A stretch of 64,000 nucleotides of DNA, from assembly GCA_024811115.1 (NCBI GenBank), contig JAKOGH010000732.1, forward strand, positions 1-64,000, read 5' to 3'. Made by a program: the position numbers and the translations under genes. Shown piece by piece: positions 61,439 through 64,000 of this stretch (the first letter of the stretch is position 1; each line of letters opens with the position of its first letter). This DNA is from Terana coerulea. Taxonomy: Eukaryota > Basidiomycota > Agaricomycetes > Polyporales > Phanerochaetaceae. The notes beneath the pieces are model-generated. The model saw only the letters and a list, made by a program, of their open reading frames with translations, made no database searches and had not been told where the DNA came from.

Positions 61439-61950
61439 ATGCCGCCTCCATCGTCTTCGGCGCTGCCGCTGAATGTCACACCGTCCGCAACGCCTTCGCG
61501 ACCGTCTACCGGGCCCCCTTCCCCTAATACATCCTCTTTAGCTCCAGCTACCAGCGCGAAGGCCGCAAGCTCCTCTGACATATCCAGCCCCCATGAGCTG
61601 ACGGCGTTCGTGGGTGTCTTTCTCCTTAATATGTCGCCTATGGGACTGACCACGCTGCAAACACGTTGGCTGACTTGGCAACTAGGTTGAGAACCTCTTG
61701 GAGCAGCTGGATGCCAAATTCGAGGACATGTCCACCCAAATCCTCGACCGAAGTATGTCGGAAGTCGGCTCCTACCTCCATATGCTTTCCTCGCTCACGC
61801 TCGGTCGCTTCCGCAGTGGGCCAGATGTCCAGCAGGGTGGACGCTCTCGAGGCGTCTATCCAAGATATCATCAACGGCGACGGGGCCACATCCGTCCCAA
61901 GCATGCCACAATCGCCGACTGTACAGCGGAAAGGCACGGGCGGGCCGTGA
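61439..61950 (+). CDS. HSBP1-type heat shock factor binding protein
   Basis: Small coiled-coil protein; animal HSBP1 binds the HSF1 trimerisation region, and HSBP1 relatives also help WASH complex assembly. ATG 61439 opens a Pro/Ser-rich N-terminal tail of about 55 residues, then SPHELTAF|VENLLEQLDAKFEDMSTQIL, and after a second intron GQMSSRVDALEASIQDIING, matching the HSBP1 core (vqtLLqQmqdKFqtMSdqIi, MSSRIDDLEknIaDL). Introns lie at about 61619-61687 and 61756-61820. The frame is intact to TGA 61948-61950, about 130 residues, longer than the 76 of the human protein because of the N-terminal tail and a short C-terminal tail. Confidence 0.88.
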
Positions 61951-62386
61951 GGACTCGCTGCTCAAGCATCTCCTTTCACATACTCTCCACTTTTCTCATG
62001 TGTATTCCTTGGCGATATAATGCGGAATGATACCCATCAGACAACGTACGAGCCTTTGCGCAACCTCGCGCTTCGACCGCATGGTGCGACACTATACGCC
62101 TTCAGGTAATGTTGACCCTTGAATGCTCTCGGAAGCGGCCTTCGAAGCCGGGCGAATGCTATTTTAGAATGCCGTGAGGCGAAAACGAAGACGAAAGGTT
62201 CGTTCGCAGCACCACAGACAGGGTGATCAATATGCTTTCATGTTCATTCTTGTTAATAAGCTGAAATGAAGCGGGGGCTTCTGTACAGATGAACTTCGAT
62301 ATCGGATACTCCAACCGGACCAGTAGAGAATACATTTGAATACATCTCATTTCCGAACGAGGAAATCCTAACAGTCCAAGTGGTCG
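61951..62386. other. convergent intergenic region
   Basis: Contains the 3' ends of the HSBP1-like and GET4 genes. Nothing else seen. Confidence 0.4.
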
Positions 62387-64000
62387 TTAGTCCAGGCCAG
62401 GCGCACCGCCCGCGGGCGCAGGCGCCGCTAGAACACGCCTCGGAGCGGGGCCTCTAGCAGGCGCGCCGCCCATCATGCTGGACAGCATGTCGGCAAGAGG
62501 GTTGCCTTGCTGCGCCCGCGGCGGAGGAATGGCGAAGTACAGCTCCGCAATCTCGCTCAGAGTCTAGAGAGAAGTCCAGGATATATGTCAGCCTCAGCTT
62601 GCCAGATTCTGCCACAAAAAAGAAGAGAACAGTAAACGGCTGTGCGGTGGGGCGCGCCTGGTGTTTCTGGGGGAGTTACGGAATGCACGATCGGTGACAG
62701 CCGTCGGGCCCGAAGAAAAACACGTTTTTGCAGCATGGGGGTCGGGACGACGGGTGGAGCGCACAGCTCAGCGGCCCAGGGGTTCCGGCAGAAGGCGACG
62801 GAAGGGACACGTACCTTGCGTACTTCTCGCGAGGCTAGAACCCCGCCTCTGCTTTGATATGTTCCGCACAGACGGACCCAGGCTTCTCTTACGGCCTTGT
62901 TCTTGTCGCCCTGCGCGCGCTGGCAGGTCCGGACGGCGAGTTGCGCAAAGTTCACGAGCGGATCCGTCGTGAGAGTGATTTCGTCCTGACGACCGTCCGC
63001 CGGTTTGCCCACCGGGATGGGCGTGGGCTGCAGCGGGTGCACGAAGCCGGGGCGGGAAGCGGAAAACTGCGACACGAGGTGCGAGGAGAAGGTGCGCGCC
63101 GCCAGAATGTTACCGTTCTGCAGGTAGCTGGCATAGAAAAGGGTCAGCGACGTCCACGTTCCGTGACATGCAATGGCGGAGCGAATAGGCTCCGCTTCGA
63201 GGGGAGCACAGCAGCCTTGGGACATCTGATGCGGATGTGGGAGTGCTAAGTGGGAACACTTACGGTATCGTCCCGCGAAGCGCAAATGCCCCCGGTGCAC
63301 CACCTGTCGTCGACCATTGAACAAACATGTCGGCAAGAACTCGGGCACTGTCGCGCTTGCCAGCAGCCAAGAGGTGGCCTTCGGCAGCCTCAAACAAGCC
63401 GTCTAAGCAAGCGTCAGATTACATGTAAGCATTGCGCCCATCATCATGATTTGCAGGGGCGCACCTTTGTACAGCAGTTCGCCAATATAATGCTGCAATG
63501 CCGGGTCCCCAGACGGACAGGGTCCATGCTTCGCCGACCACCTGTTCCTCCATCAGTGTCCGACCATCGTGGCGTAAGACAGGGCAACATACGAAATGGC
63601 TCTGTCGGTGATAGTCTTCCTCCACGACCCGGAGGCTCCCGTTAACGCGATCAACTGAGTCAGTCGGCCTGGGGGTCGTAGCAAGACAAGAACGCTTGTA
63701 AGTCATTGAGTAGCGCGCCACGGCGGAAAAGATATAGCTGCCTACCTCGGCTTTCGTCATTGACCCCCTCGCCTTTGCTTTCGTAGACCTCCAGTAGGAA
63801 TAGTGTGAGATCCGTGCCACTTCCTTGTTGCCCAGCCTTCAAGAGTTCCCGGGCAGACTGGAAGAGGACGTCGATGGCCGTGTCATACTGCCCAGACTTC
63901 TGATAGCGTGCCGCAAACGTTCTGGCCTTCTGGTGTCCCTCATAGGCTTGTCCAGCGGCAATGAGCGGTAGTATGGCATTGAGTGCCTTGGACGATGAGG
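62387..64000 (-). CDS. GET4: Get4, GET/TRC pathway subunit (5' end outside window)
   Basis: Cytosolic alpha-solenoid protein that, with Get5, bridges Sgt2 and Get3 to hand tail-anchored proteins to the ER. The window starts inside the gene: GHQKARTFAARYQKSGQYDT and LLKAGQQGSGTDLTLFLLEV. Then follow WRKTITDRAIS, SGDPALQHYIGELLYK (about 63475-63515), DGLFEAAEGHLLAAGKRDSA, ADMFVQWSTTGGAPGAFALR, YLQNGNILAARTF, NFAQLAVRTCQRAQGDK, REAWVRLCGTYQ (about 62850) and the last exon LSEIAELYFAIPPPR with a Gly/Ala/Pro tail ending at TAA 62387-62389. Several short introns separate these. No frame break was noticed in the visible exons. Confidence 0.92.

Overview
The window is nuclear DNA of a filamentous basidiomycete, most likely an Agaricomycete (Polyporales-like wood decayer is a guess, not shown). 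Genes are cut by many 45-70 nt GT-AG introns. They include families typical of or restricted to Agaricomycetes (DUF6533, DUF6535 and DUF6593 proteins, a serpentine multi-TM family, WOPR regulator). Transposon relics are Copia, LTR solo elements and TA-flanked MITEs. No bacterial features, CRISPR or tRNA genes were seen.

Layout. 0.5-10.5 kb: DUF6535 membrane protein (-), DUF6533 membrane protein (+), membrane-anchored fatty aldehyde dehydrogenase (-), molybdate-anion/MFSD5-type transporter (+). 11.4-19.7 kb: a decayed Ty1/Copia element with three solo copies of an unrelated LTR nested inside. 20.0-20.7 kb: a MITE. 21.1-22.5 kb: a serpentine membrane protein (-). 24.4-27.3 kb: phosphoketolase (+), followed 36 bp later by a TIR element that itself carries a nested MITE. 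28.3-29.1 kb: HIT-family protein (+). 30.4-33.9 kb: a large disordered protein with a SAM-like N-terminus (-). 36.0 kb: small secreted protein (+). 36.9-39.9 kb: copper amine oxidase (-). 40.9-42.5 kb: acetate kinase (+). 42.9-47.1 kb: four DUF6593 paralogues. 48.5-49.8 kb: aldo/keto reductase (+). 51.1-64 kb: housekeeping and regulatory genes: Nas6/gankyrin (-), TFIIH subunit Tfb2 (+), Gti1/Pac2 WOPR factor (-), HSBP1-type protein (+), Get4 (-, cut by the window end). The 56.7-61.4 kb stretch has no gene I can recognise.

Two points stand out. First, phosphoketolase and acetate kinase, the two enzymes of the Xfp-Ack route from pentose or fructose phosphate to acetate plus ATP, lie about 13.6 kb apart on the same strand. 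Second, most genes, including presumably essential ones such as TFB2 and NAS6, carry small indels (mainly +1 or +2, often in homopolymers or as tandem duplications) that break an otherwise conserved frame. I read these mainly as uncorrected assembly errors rather than genuine pseudogenes. Exon coordinates below were worked out by hand from splice sites and family conservation, so gene ends are firmer than internal exon limits.
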